Source: Bacteroidota bacterium
GTDB taxonomy: Bacteria; Bacteroidota; Bacteroidia; Flavobacteriales_D; Crocinitomicaceae
Direction of reading: 5' to 3'
DNA length: 64,000 nt
NCBI GenBank assembly: GCA_016866255.1
Contig: VGMY01000004.1
Coordinates: forward strand, 94,669-158,668
A program made the position numbers and the translations under genes. Position 1 is the first letter of the stretch; every line of letters begins with the position of its first letter. Shown in pieces: positions 28,601 to 38,900 of this stretch. The notes below the pieces were generated by a model, which was not told the DNA's origin, ran no database searches, and saw only the letters and a list, made by a program, of their open reading frames with translations.

Positions 28601-28882
28601 CCCCCGATCATTCATATCCCTAATTCCATCGTACCCGACGGTGTAAATGCCGTATTCAAACCCGTTGCGATCAACGTAGACCCCACCAAGTTCTCCATGA
28701 CGATCATGAACCGCTGGAGCAATATCGTATTTCAAACCACCGACTTTAACCAAGGATGGAACGGCAAATACGGAGCAAAAGACGAGTTGGTTCCCAACGA
28801 TATGTACATTTACGTCATGGAATTTTACGACGCAGCAGGAAATCAATACATCAAACGAGGTGAGGTTTATGTTATTCGATAA
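25625..28882 (+). CDS. T9SS type B surface protein with SHVMGGEI N-terminus and Fn3-like domains
   Basis: Encodes 1085 residues. The signal peptide ends at ISVAKA and the mature protein begins SHVMGGEITWRCGG, a start shared from memory by many large Bacteroidetes surface proteins. Residues about 190-420 show cadherin/Ig-like character (VDPDQDSLFIEF, DAGTLVNFNVIASDNG, FKAQDNYCQVP). From about 440 to 980 there is a series of fibronectin-III-like domains (LSWNAVANPQNSFVSYNIYS, LTWNQNSQPDTYGYVIY, LNWTPYLGFEVGVDHYEIYR). The final about 85 residues (NSIVPDGVNAVFKP ... IMNRWSNIVFQTTDFNQGWNGKYG) form a type B sorting domain. Surface display by T9SS is expected; function unknown. Its 3' end overlaps the glycosyltransferase gene by 14 bp. 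Confidence 0.91.
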   Translation: MRFFLVIFYLFTVISVAKASHVMGGEITWRCGGTGGYIFELVFYRDCNGAEVNVLSENLRVWNHPTLTNINVNFISRTDISPSCTQVSGGPQPLDCGIGSNGGNGIGANERVLYRSGEIMMAGTPPSQGWIFTYENFARSNAITNLNNPSTYGMTISATMFAVGGNSGCQDNSPQFQQAPYFVSCVGDPFVYNMNAVDPDQDSLFIEFATPLNNFPQGSFNPPTNPAPVPFDPGFSFTSPTPSAALSPGSIPAQLNPQSGELSFTSTLAGNFVVKIRVSSFRMGQLIARVEREMQLSVVPCQPNNAPTFTPPFAGGSFSTMVDAGTLVNFNVIASDNGFLQNGAGQTVTISATGPMFGSNFTLPTGCGIEPCAFTNGLPASGQGQANVAFTWQTDCDHMINSFGVAAESVPFYFVFKAQDNYCQVPKITYSTVEIILKNPGIIPAPNLNCIGFNNGNYTLSWNAVANPQNSFVSYNIYSLQNGLIATLNSINTTSYSIPEAQANQDFYLGVVSGCNGSILKFSDTLRPIVLQLTNPLNGTAVLQWNTPSSNLSGGQYYIYQQIDNGPWMLYDSVPFGTTFYKDTVRICNGVLHYQITYPFNNCVFQSNMPSGTFEDMLTPLIPSIQGVGFDPASGNVVLTWNQNSQPDTYGYVIYTLDGNGVLYEIDTVWGINNTSYTYPPSGPGPFTFSVAAFDSCFTNAVPITYQTSGKAPLNRTVLLNGGVNACNQSIDLNWSNYQGWSVNGFEILSLENGALVPLGNTTALNASVNVLGGNTYTLYIRAYLSNGNSVLSNPFTFIVPLPGQPTYHYLTAASVNGTEVDIRVYVDQNAGIQQVQIEKETSPGNFSVIGTANVSANYASYTDLGADVQNQTNTYRSRYIDTCGTLGQASNTATTILCQGFAMNEQQVNTLNWTPYLGFEVGVDHYEIYREDAGGTLALIATLPPGQFSYEDSVNSGDFPGQICYVVEALEIMNNYGIQEQCRSNEICLIYPPIIHIPNSIVPDGVNAVFKPVAINVDPTKFSMTIMNRWSNIVFQTTDFNQGWNGKYGAKDELVPNDMYIYVMEFYDAAGNQYIKRGEVYVIR

Positions 28883-29831
28883 AGACGCTAAAGTGCTCGT
28901 GATACAAACCGCTTTTTTGGGCGATGTGGTATTAGCCACCAGCTTGATCAATTCCGTAAAAGAGCAGATTCCCACAGCAACTATTGACGTGTTGGTGAAA
29001 AAGGGACATGAAGCCTTGTTGATGGGGCATCCATCCATTCGGAAGGTGAAAACCTTCGACAAGCAGCGAAAATGGCGGGAAATAAGGCGCTTAATTCGCG
29101 AGAATCGCAGGGAAAAATACAGCCACATCGTCAACATACACCGGTTCTTTTCTTCTGGTCTCCTTGCAGTACTGAGCCGAGGCAAAACCTTGGTAGGCTT
29201 TGACAAAAATCCATGGTCGCGGTTTTACAATCTGCGACTGCCCCATCCGGTCATGCAAGGCATCCACGAAACCGACCGAAATTTCACCTTGGTATCAGCT
29301 TTGGGCATTGAACGAAAAGCCAAACCGAGTTTATTTCCAAGTGAAAACGCACGGCAAAAAGTACAGGCCTTTCAACAGGAACCTTACGTATGTTTCGCTC
29401 CGGCATCGGTGTGGGCAACAAAGCAACTTCCAATGGAGCAATGGGTGGAGCTATCAAAAAAACAAAATCACGTGATCTACCTATTGGGCGGACCAAGTGA
29501 CCATACGCTGTGCGAAACCATCAGCACACAAAGTACAGGACGAACCGTGAATTTGGCGGGCCAACTTTCGCTCATGGAATCGATCGCCCTCATGAAGGGA
29601 GCGGTGCGAAATTATGTCAACGATTCGGGTCCTTTACATTTCGCTTCAGCGGTGAATGCTCCCGTAACGGCGTTTTTTTGCTCTACGGTTACCGACTTTG
29701 GCTTTGGTCCCTTATCGGATGTTTCGGAGGTCAAAGAAGTAAGTGGGCTGGCTTGCCGTCCGTGCGGCTTGCACGGAAAAAAAGAATGTCCCGAAGGGCA
29801 TTTCAAGTGCGGAAGGGAGCTGGTGGTTTGA
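28869..29831 (+). CDS. Glycosyltransferase family 9 (heptosyltransferase-like)
   Basis: Encodes 320 residues from the ATG at MLFDKDAKVLVIQTAFLGDVV; a GTG 9 bp upstream is also possible. It has the family 9 pattern: an N-terminal Rossmann half with VIQTAFLGDVVLATSLINSVKEQIP, a central FAPASVWATKQLPMEQWVEL donor-side motif, LLGGPSDHTLCE, and the C-terminal NLAGQLSLMESIALMKGA followed by NDSGPLHFASAVNAPVTAFF. Family members such as WaaC and WaaF transfer ADP-heptose onto lipopolysaccharide core; donor and acceptor here are not known. A cysteine-rich tail (LACRPCGLHGKKECPEGHFKC) is typical of the family. Overlap with the T9SS surface-protein gene indicates co-expression. Confidence 0.92.
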   Translation: MLFDKDAKVLVIQTAFLGDVVLATSLINSVKEQIPTATIDVLVKKGHEALLMGHPSIRKVKTFDKQRKWREIRRLIRENRREKYSHIVNIHRFFSSGLLAVLSRGKTLVGFDKNPWSRFYNLRLPHPVMQGIHETDRNFTLVSALGIERKAKPSLFPSENARQKVQAFQQEPYVCFAPASVWATKQLPMEQWVELSKKQNHVIYLLGGPSDHTLCETISTQSTGRTVNLAGQLSLMESIALMKGAVRNYVNDSGPLHFASAVNAPVTAFFCSTVTDFGFGPLSDVSEVKEVSGLACRPCGLHGKKECPEGHFKCGRELVV

Positions 29832-29847
29832 GGGGGGCTTAATCCTT

Positions 29848-29901
29848 GGGTGCTGGTAACCGAGTAGTCCGCCTGCGGCGGACGCATCAAAGGGCGCACC
29901 C
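29848..29901. terminator. Strong palindrome between convergent genes, likely bidirectional terminator or dispersed repeat
   Basis: An inner perfect 7-bp stem GTCCGCC-TGC-GGCGGAC (29867-29883) sits inside an outer pair GGGTGC/GCACCC (29848-29853 and 29896-29901) in the 80-bp gap between the glycosyltransferase and the giant gene. There is no U-tract. The core resembles the GAGTAGTCCGC motif at 3056-3066, so it may belong to a dispersed repeat family. Confidence 0.5.
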
Positions 29902-29911
29902 GTTGGCATCC

Positions 29912-32900
29912 TTACTTGATCAAATTCACGTGGCCCACAAATTCCTTGTCCTCTTGCGTTTGCAAGACTTGGAAATTCAACACCCATGTATAGGTTCCCG
30001 TTTGGCAATTGGTGCCGTTTGGACCATAGTCTCCGTCCCATCCAATTTCCAAGTCTCTGGACTCAAAAATCAACTCTCCCCAGCGGTTGTAAATTCTGAA
30101 CAAATAAGTTCCTGCTTTATATCCTTGTGATAATATCGGTTTAAAAACTTGATTTTTTTCGTCATCATTGGGGGTGAAGGTATTCGGAACATAGTATATC
30201 AGGTTCTCCTCTACGTGGATACTCACATAAGCGGTATCGCTACAACCTACCTCATTCATGGCCGTCATCGATACTAAGTAATCTGCGGCCACAGATGGAA
30301 ATAGGTGCGTTGGTTCGAAACCGTAACCATAGGACCCATCTCCAAAGTTCCATTCATAAGAGGAAGCGTTTTCTGAGTTGTTCGTAAATTCCACCAAGGG
30401 GTTCAGAGTCGTAACCCATGTAGGGTTGGCCGCTATTAACGCAACCGGGCTATCGTAAACACACGCAATATCTGAATAGGTTAATGTTGCGGTACACCCC
30501 ACTGGATTCGTTACGGTCAAGCTCACATCGTAACAGCCATTAATCAGATACTGATAACCAACCTGACCTACTTGTTGCGTAATTGTTCCATTACCAAAAT
30601 TCCATTGATAAATCCATGAAGGGTTGTAAATATCAGCAGTATATACCACGTCAAGAAGCCCACAACCAATTGAGTCCGAGTAACTAAACCCGGGATTTGG
30701 ACTTGGTGAAATGCTCACTGGCTGCACAACACTGTCGCTGCATCCCGTAAACGGATTGGTAGCTGTGAGCGTAACATTATAAGTGCCGGCCGAAAGGAAT
30801 TGATGAATTGGATTAGCCACGTAACTATTGCTTCCGTCTCCAAATTGCCAGAGGTAGTCGTATAACCCAACTGAGTTGTTTTGGAAAGTTATTGGGGTCA
30901 GATCGCAATAAGGGGGGTTCAGTGTGGTGAAAGCGATTGTCGGCCATGGATTCACTACCACGTTCACAATGCCACTTCCAACGCATCCGTGCGCTACTGT
31001 AGTTGCTGTTACATTGTATTGCACCGTTTGAGGTGCATTGGTGGTTTGGATCAAATTATCGTTGATCGTACTCGAACTTTGAACCGGATTCGAGGTCTCA
31101 TTGATCACCAAAGGATTAGGCGTCGCATACCACGTGAAGGTACTCGGCAAATCCGCATTCAGGGTATAAGCGACATTTTGGTCGGGACATATCGCTAAGT
31201 TAACCGTATCAACCGTCGGAGCAGGGTTTACGGTCACGGTAAAAGAGGTAGTTTGTCCAGGACATTGCACATTTCCATTGACGAATAAAGGCGTCACAGT
31301 TACCGTGGATTGGATGGGTGATTGGGTTGGATTAGTCGCAACAAAAACGGGAATATTTCCCGTACCTGTTGATCCAAGCCCTACCGCAGCATTGGAATTG
31401 ACCCAATTAAACGTAGTTCCTCCGATGGGTCCAAGAATAGGTACCACAGCAGAATTCGTTCCCTGACAAAGGATGAGGTTGTTCAAAGGAAATACCGATG
31501 GTTCAGGATTTACAACAATTTGGAAGGTGTCTTTGATTCCAGGACAGCTGACCCCATTGAAGGTAAATAAAGGAGAAACCACTACCGTAGAGCTGATCAG
31601 AGCAAATCCTGGATTGTTGGCCACAAAAGCATTCAGCGAGTCGATACCCCCGGCAGGCGCACCAACGTTTGCACCAGCAGCATTCCAAGCGTAGGAAGTG
31701 CCGGCAGCCGAACCGCTAAATAACACCTGAGGTTGCCATTGGTTATGACAAAGGTTCAAATCAGGATTAGGTAAAACCGCGGGCGTTGGGTTAACAAACA
31801 CCCAAATCGGAATAATCGGACTGCTGCATCCGTTCACCACCGACGTTCCGATAACATGGTATTGCACCGTTTGAACAACACCTGTGGAATTAATCAACTG
31901 ATCGTTGATTTGAGACGATATGGTTAATGCGGTAGTCTCGCCTTGAACGTTCACGTTCGGGTCTGCATACCAGTTGAAGGTGACCGCCGTGTTGGCCACC
32001 AAGTTCAAATTCACGTTTCCATTGCTGCAAATCGTGACAGTATCCTGATTCAACAAAGCTAATGGAGGTTTGACAATCACCGTAATGGTCTGCGATGGTC
32101 CCGTACAATTGCCTTGTACCGAAGTAGGTGTCACCGCATAAACCACCACTTGATTCTGGTTTGAGGTATTGACAAGCACGTCGTTGATTACCCCACCGGT
32201 ATTGGTTAGGATGGACTCTCCGGTCACGTTCGGATTGTTAACGGTACAAAACCACGAGAAAGTTGAAGGAATGTTGGCCGACAATACGGCATTGACGCCA
32301 GAGCCGCTGCATATCTCCAAACTCTGAGGAATGTTCAACAGCACATCGGGTTGCACCTGAACCACCACGAACGAATCCGGACCCACGCAGCCTGCTGCGG
32401 TGGTTGGTGTAATGGTGTAGGTCACGAATTGAGGTACACTGCTGGTATTGGTCAATGAATCATTGATGCTATTCGACGTTTGTGTAGTGGTTAATTCACC
32501 GTTAACGTTGTTGTTCTGGGTGGCGAACCACGCTATGTTCGATGGGATATTCGTTCCAATATTGATTGCTAAGGTTTGATTGTTGCATATGACCGTATCG
32601 TTGAGTGGATTCACATACGGTATCGGATTTACCGTAACCGAATAGCCTCCTTGAGGACCGTTGCAGCTCTGACCCTGGAAGGTAAATATTGGGGTAATGA
32701 CCACATTTCCGATCAAAGGCTGTGTTCCAGGATTCGTTGCATTGAAGGCGTTGACGGTATTACTGCCGCTCGCCACCAAGCCAATGGATGTGTTGGAATT
32801 GGTCCAATTGTAGGAGGTTCCCGAACCGTTAATCGGTGTCGCCGGCACAGCGACTTGAGGGCAGTAACTTTGGTTATTGATCGGCGCTACCGATGGTATG

Positions 32901-35900
32901 GGAAGCACATAGTGCGTGAACGTTTGAGCTTGTCCCGGACACGAAATGCCTTGAAAGAAAACAGGCGTCACCGTCACGGTGGATGATACCACAGCATTGG
33001 TAGCGTTCATCCCGGTAAAAGGCGCAACGCTGTTGTTTCCTGAGGCAGCAATTCCAATCGCAGGATTAGCTGCGGTCCATTGATACTGGGTTCCTGTTCC
33101 CGTAAAATTTAGCAGCTGGGTAGTACTGTTGGCACAAATGTATTGCGATCCCGGATTCGTGACACTCGGTGTAGGATTGATTTGATACGTGAAGCTTTGT
33201 GGAACTCCCGGACAAGAAACGGTGTTTTGAATAAAGGTTGGGGTGATGGTAACCTGTGCGAATTGCGCTGCATTTCCATTATTCACGGCATTGAACGCCG
33301 CAATATTGCCACTACCCGTGGCCGGAATACCGATGGTTGCTATGCTGTTTGTCCAATTATAGGTTGTATTCGCTACGGCACCGTTGAAATTCACCGCAGC
33401 CGTTGGGGAACCGTTACAAACGATTTGATTATTCGGTGCAGTTACTGTCGGAGTTGGGCTTACAAAAATGGTAAACGTGGTATTGCTTCCAGTACAAGTG
33501 ACACCGTTCGCTGTAAACTGAGGCGTAACGGTCACCAGGGCATTCACGCTTTGGGCACTTGCGTTGGTTGCTTGAAACGACGCCAAAGACAAACTGGTAC
33601 CCGACGGAACCAAGCCAATGGTGTTGTTGTTATTGGTCCAATTGTAGGTGGTCCCCGTTCCTGCAAAATTAACCACGGGCGTGTTCGACTGATTACAAAC
33701 GGTTACGTTGTTGATTGGATTTACCACCGGAGTTGGATTCACAGTAATCGTCATTTGTTGGCTGTTGCCTGAACATGTTAGCCCGCCATTCAAGTACTGC
33801 GGTGTAACCGTCAAGGTTCCTACTAGAGGGTTTGCGTTGCTGGCATTCGTAGCAGTAAAGGCAGCGATATTCCCGTTACCAGAGGCTCCCAATCCTATGC
33901 CCACCGTATTATTAGTCCATGCGTAAGACGTCCCTGTCCCCGAAAAAACAACCGCCTGCGTAGGGGAATTGTTGCAAACAACTTGGCTGGTTAATGGATC
34001 AAGACTGGGCGTTGGATTAACCGTGATGGTGAAGGATTGCGGCAATCCCGGACAGCTTGCATTTCCTCCGGCAAAATTCGGCATAACGGATATGGTTCCT
34101 GAGATGGGCACTTGCCCAGCATTAGTTGAGGTAAATGCGGCGATGTTGCCATTTCCGGAGGCTGCTAAACCTATGGCGGTGTTGCTATTATTCCAACTGT
34201 ACGATGTGCCATTTCCCGAAAAATTCACTGGCTGGGTCAAATTACCGTTGCAAATAACCTGGTTCGATGGAAGTTGAACCGTTGGAGTTGGGTTGATGGT
34301 AATGCTGAAATTCTGGGGAGCACCAGAACAACTCACCCCATTTCCCGTAAATACAGGGGTCACGGTTAATTGGGCAGTAACCGGGTTTATCGCATTATTC
34401 ACCGCAGTAAAGGGATTAATGTTGCCCGTACCCGAAGCTCCTATTCCAATGGTTGCGATGCTATTCGTCCAATTATACGATGTTCCTGTACCGGTAAAGG
34501 AAATTTGAGCGGTTGTCGCGCCATTACACAAGGTTTGGCTCGCTGGTATGTTGGCCGTTGGTAAAGGATTTACCGTAATCGTGAAATTCGAGCTGGATCC
34601 TGCACAAGTAACGCCGTTATTGAGGTATTGAGGAGTAACCGTAACCGTTGCAACTATTGGCGTAGAATTGCTGACATTGGTCCCGGTAAAGGAAGCGATG
34701 TTCCCCACTGAGGAATTAGCCAATCCAATAGACGGTGTGGTATTGGTCCAGTTGTAGGAAGTCCCTGTTCCGCTGAACACAATGGCGGCGGTATTGCTAT
34801 TGTGGCAAATCACTTGGTTATTGACAGCATTGACGCTTGGCGTAGGGTTTACCGTAATGGTTGAATTCGAATTACTGCCCGCGCATGTTACTCCCGCGTT
34901 GGTAAAGGATGGAATAACTCCAATGGTGGCTGTTAGCGGCGTTGACCCAGGATTCGTAGCAGGGAACGGAGCAATGTTTCCCGACCCGGAGCTACCTAAA
35001 CCGATGGCCGTATTCGAATTGGTCCACGCATAAGAGGTGCCTGTACCATTTATTGTAATCAAAGAGCTGTTCGTACCGTTACAAAAGGTGCTGCTTGAAA
35101 GTGCGGTAACCACTGGAATCGGATTCACTGTTATGGTAAAGGTTTGCGCACTTCCCGGACAGGTAACGTTGTTGTTGGTGAATTGTGGAGTAACGGTAAC
35201 CGTGGAGGTAACGATGGCCGAATTTGAAGGATTAATGGCGGCAAACGCGGCAATATTTCCGGTTCCGCTCGCTGCTAGGCCAACCGATGTTAAGGTATTG
35301 GTCCAAGTGTAGGAGGTTCCCGTACCCGAGAAGGCAACCGCAGCCGTGTTGGAGTTATGGCACACCACTTGGTTCGCAGGCGCTGTTACCGCAGGCGTTG
35401 GATTCACCGTAATGGTGTAAATCGTTCCACCACCCGGACATGCTACGTTACCTGGAGTCGTAGCCGATGCGCTGATTTGCACCGTTTGTGCCGTTGACGC
35501 GCTGTTTACAAGGGTGAAAGCGGGAATGGTCGAGCTACCGCTGTTTTGATTCAAGCCCGTTATCGCGGCAGGAACTGTAGTAGCCGTCCAAGAAATAACA
35601 GCTGCGTTGGTTGGGGAAGTAATATTCACCGTACTCGAAGCCCCTTGAGAGCAAATGGTTTGGTTAGCCAAGCTAAAATTGACCGTTGGCGTGGCATTCA
35701 CGGTAATGCTAAAGGTTTGAACCGTCCCTGAACAAACCACGTTGTTGTTGGTGTAGACCGGCGTAACGTTGATTTGGGCAATCACCGGATTATTTCCGTT
35801 GTTCACGGCATTGAATGCTGCAATATTTCCAGTTCCCGAGGCCGCCAAACCGATGGAGGTAGCGCTGTTGGTCCAGTTGAATGCGGTAGAAGGCACCGTT

Positions 35901-38900
35901 CCCGAAAAAGCAATGGCCGCCGTTGAAGATCCGTTGCACACGACTTGATTGTTGATCGCCGCCACCGTAGGTGTTGGATTGACCGTGATCGAGAAATTAT
36001 TCGGAATACCATTGCAGCTGATTCCATTCCCCGTAAAGATTGGAGTAACGGCTACGGTACCGCTTATGGCACTGACTCCGGGATTAGTGGTCGCAAAAGG
36101 AGCAATGTTTCCATTGCCCGAAGCGCCTAAACCAATGGCCGTATTGCTGTTCGTCCAGGAAAAAGAATTTCCGGTTCCTGTGAATGAAATGAGCGCTGAC
36201 TGAGTTCCATTGCAATAGGTCAGGTTTGGATTCGCTGTGATCACTGGCGTTGGATTTACCACAATGGTCATTTGCTGAACAGTACCAGCGCAGGTAACTC
36301 CCGCATTCACAAACTGAGGTGTAACACTTATCGTGGAGGTTAAAGCGGTTGAATTACTGGCATTAGCCGCAACAAAAGAAGCAATGTTACCGTTGCCTGA
36401 AGCAGCAAGCCCAATACCTGGAGTGTTGTTGGTCCAAGCGTAATTCGTAGCGGTTCCGGTAAAATTGATCGCCGCAGTGGAGGTTCCAGCGCACAATACC
36501 TGATTGGTTAAGGCTCCCATCGTCGGCGTTGGATTCACCACAATGGTAAAGGTTTGAGACACTCCTGGACAATTCAAATTGGCTCCGGTGAAAATCGGTT
36601 GAACCACCACCGTTGCCGTTACCGGAGCGTTGGTATTATTCACCGCATTGAAACTCGCGATGTTGCCATTTCCGCTCGCCGCCAACCCTATACTGGTCAG
36701 GTCATTGGTCCAGCTATAGGAAGTCGCTGTTCCTGTGAAATTTATGGCAGCAACGGGTTGACCGTTGCAGACTACTTGGTTTCCGGGTGGAACCGCCGAA
36801 GGAGAAGGATTCACCGTGATAGAGAAGGACTGAGGAGTGCCAGAACAGTTCAGGTTGTTGCCACTGAAAACCGGCACCACACTGATTTGCGCTACCACAG
36901 GATTCACCGTCGCGTTAGCGGCAGTAAAGGCATTAATGTTTCCTGAACCGGATGCCACTAAACCAATGCTCGTGGTATTATTGCTCCAATTGTATTGGGT
37001 TCCTGTTCCGTTGAAGGATACCAAGGTCGTAGAGGCCCCGTTACAAACTACTTGGTTGGCAGGCGCAGCAACAATGGGCGTAGGATTAACAGTGAACGTA
37101 AACGTAACGGGGTTTCCTGGGCACGCCACGTTGTTGTTGGTAAAGACCGGTGTAACCGTAACCGTAGCCGTAGATGGAATCGAATTGCTTGCGTTAATGG
37201 CCGTAAATATCCCAATGTTTCCTGTTCCAGATGCTGCAAGTCCTATGGAGGTATTGCTATTCGTCCAGTTATAGGAAGTGGCATTACCGGAGAACGGAAT
37301 GAGGTTCGTTGAGGCATTGTTGCACACCGTTTGATTGGCTACGGCGTTTACCGAAGGAGTCGGATTCACCGTGATGGTATAGCTAGAAGTTTGACCGGTA
37401 CACGACACCCCAGCATTGGTAAAGGTTGGCGTGATGGTTATGGTTCCGCTTATCGGAGCATTGGTAGCGTTAGTTGCCGCAAATACAGGTACCGTGTTTG
37501 AACCCGATGCGGCTAATCCTATGGATTGGTTGCTATTCGTCCAAGCGTAAGAGGATCCCGTTCCTGCAATGGCTAGCGCCGTGGAATTGGATCCGTTGCA
37601 ATAGGTTTGATTGGCAATTGCGTTGGTGGTGGGTGTTGGGTTAACGGTGATTGTAAAGGTGGTAGGAACTCCGTTACAACCTACGTTATTATTGAGGAAT
37701 TGGGGCGTAACGGTTACCGTCGCTGTAACCACATTTGCGGTGTTATTCAAAGCGGTAAACGAGGCGATATTACCATTGCCCGAGGCCGCTAATCCAATGG
37801 AGGTCGTATTATTCGACCAATTGTAAACGTTCGCATTTCCAGTAAAGGTCACCGCGGTAGTTGCCGTATTATGGCACAAAACTTGGCTAGCCGCAGTAGC
37901 CATGGTCGGTGCCGGATTCACGGTAATATTATACGTAACCCCTCCCCCCGGACATGCAACGGCTCCACCCGTAGCCACGTTGACCGTAAATTGAACGGTT
38001 TGTGCGCTCAAACTATTGCTTAATAGGGTAAATGAAGGAATGGAATTGCCCCCGCTTGCCGTATTCACCCCGGAAATTGCTGCTGGCACCGTCGTAGCCG
38101 TCCAAGAGATAACCGCTCCCGGCGTTGAGGAGGAAATGTTCACCAACGAAGAACTGGTTCCAGAACAAATCGTTTGACTCGGAACATTGAACGTCACTTG
38201 CGGTGCTGGGTTGACGGTAATCGTAAACGACTGAACCGTTCCAGGACAGCTGACATTATTGTTGGCATACACCGGTGTAATGTTGATGGTTGCGGTAATC
38301 GGATTGGCCGTATTGTTCACCGCTACGAACGATGGAATGTTCCCTGAACCAGAGGCTGCAAGACCAATACCCGGCGTTGAATTGGTCCAATTGTAGGCGG
38401 TACCCGTTCCTGTGAGCGCGATAGCACTGCTCGTGGCGCCGTTACACAACGTAACATTAGCCGGCGCAGTTACCGTTGGTGTTGGATTGACCGTTATCGA
38501 GAAATTGGTGGTAGCTCCGTTGCACGAAATGCCTCCTCCAGTAAATACCGAGGTCACCGTGATATTGCCTGTAATTGGTGCTACTCCACCATTGGTAACG
38601 ACAAACGGGGCAATTGTGCCCGTGCCGTTGCCCAACAACCCTATGGATGGGTTGGAATTCACCCAAGTATACGAGTTGCCGGTTCCTGCAAACGCAATTT
38701 GCGACGTTGTTGCCCCTGCACACAGGGTTAGACTGTTGACCGCATTCACGGTAGTATTGGGGTTGACCGTAATATTGAACAGCATGGGAGCACCTGTGCA
38801 CGTGACATTGTTCACCATAAGGGAAGAAGTTACAGATACCTGAGAGGTGAGCGTTGCGCTGTTGCTTGAATTCGTAGCCGTGAATACAGGTACGGTATTG

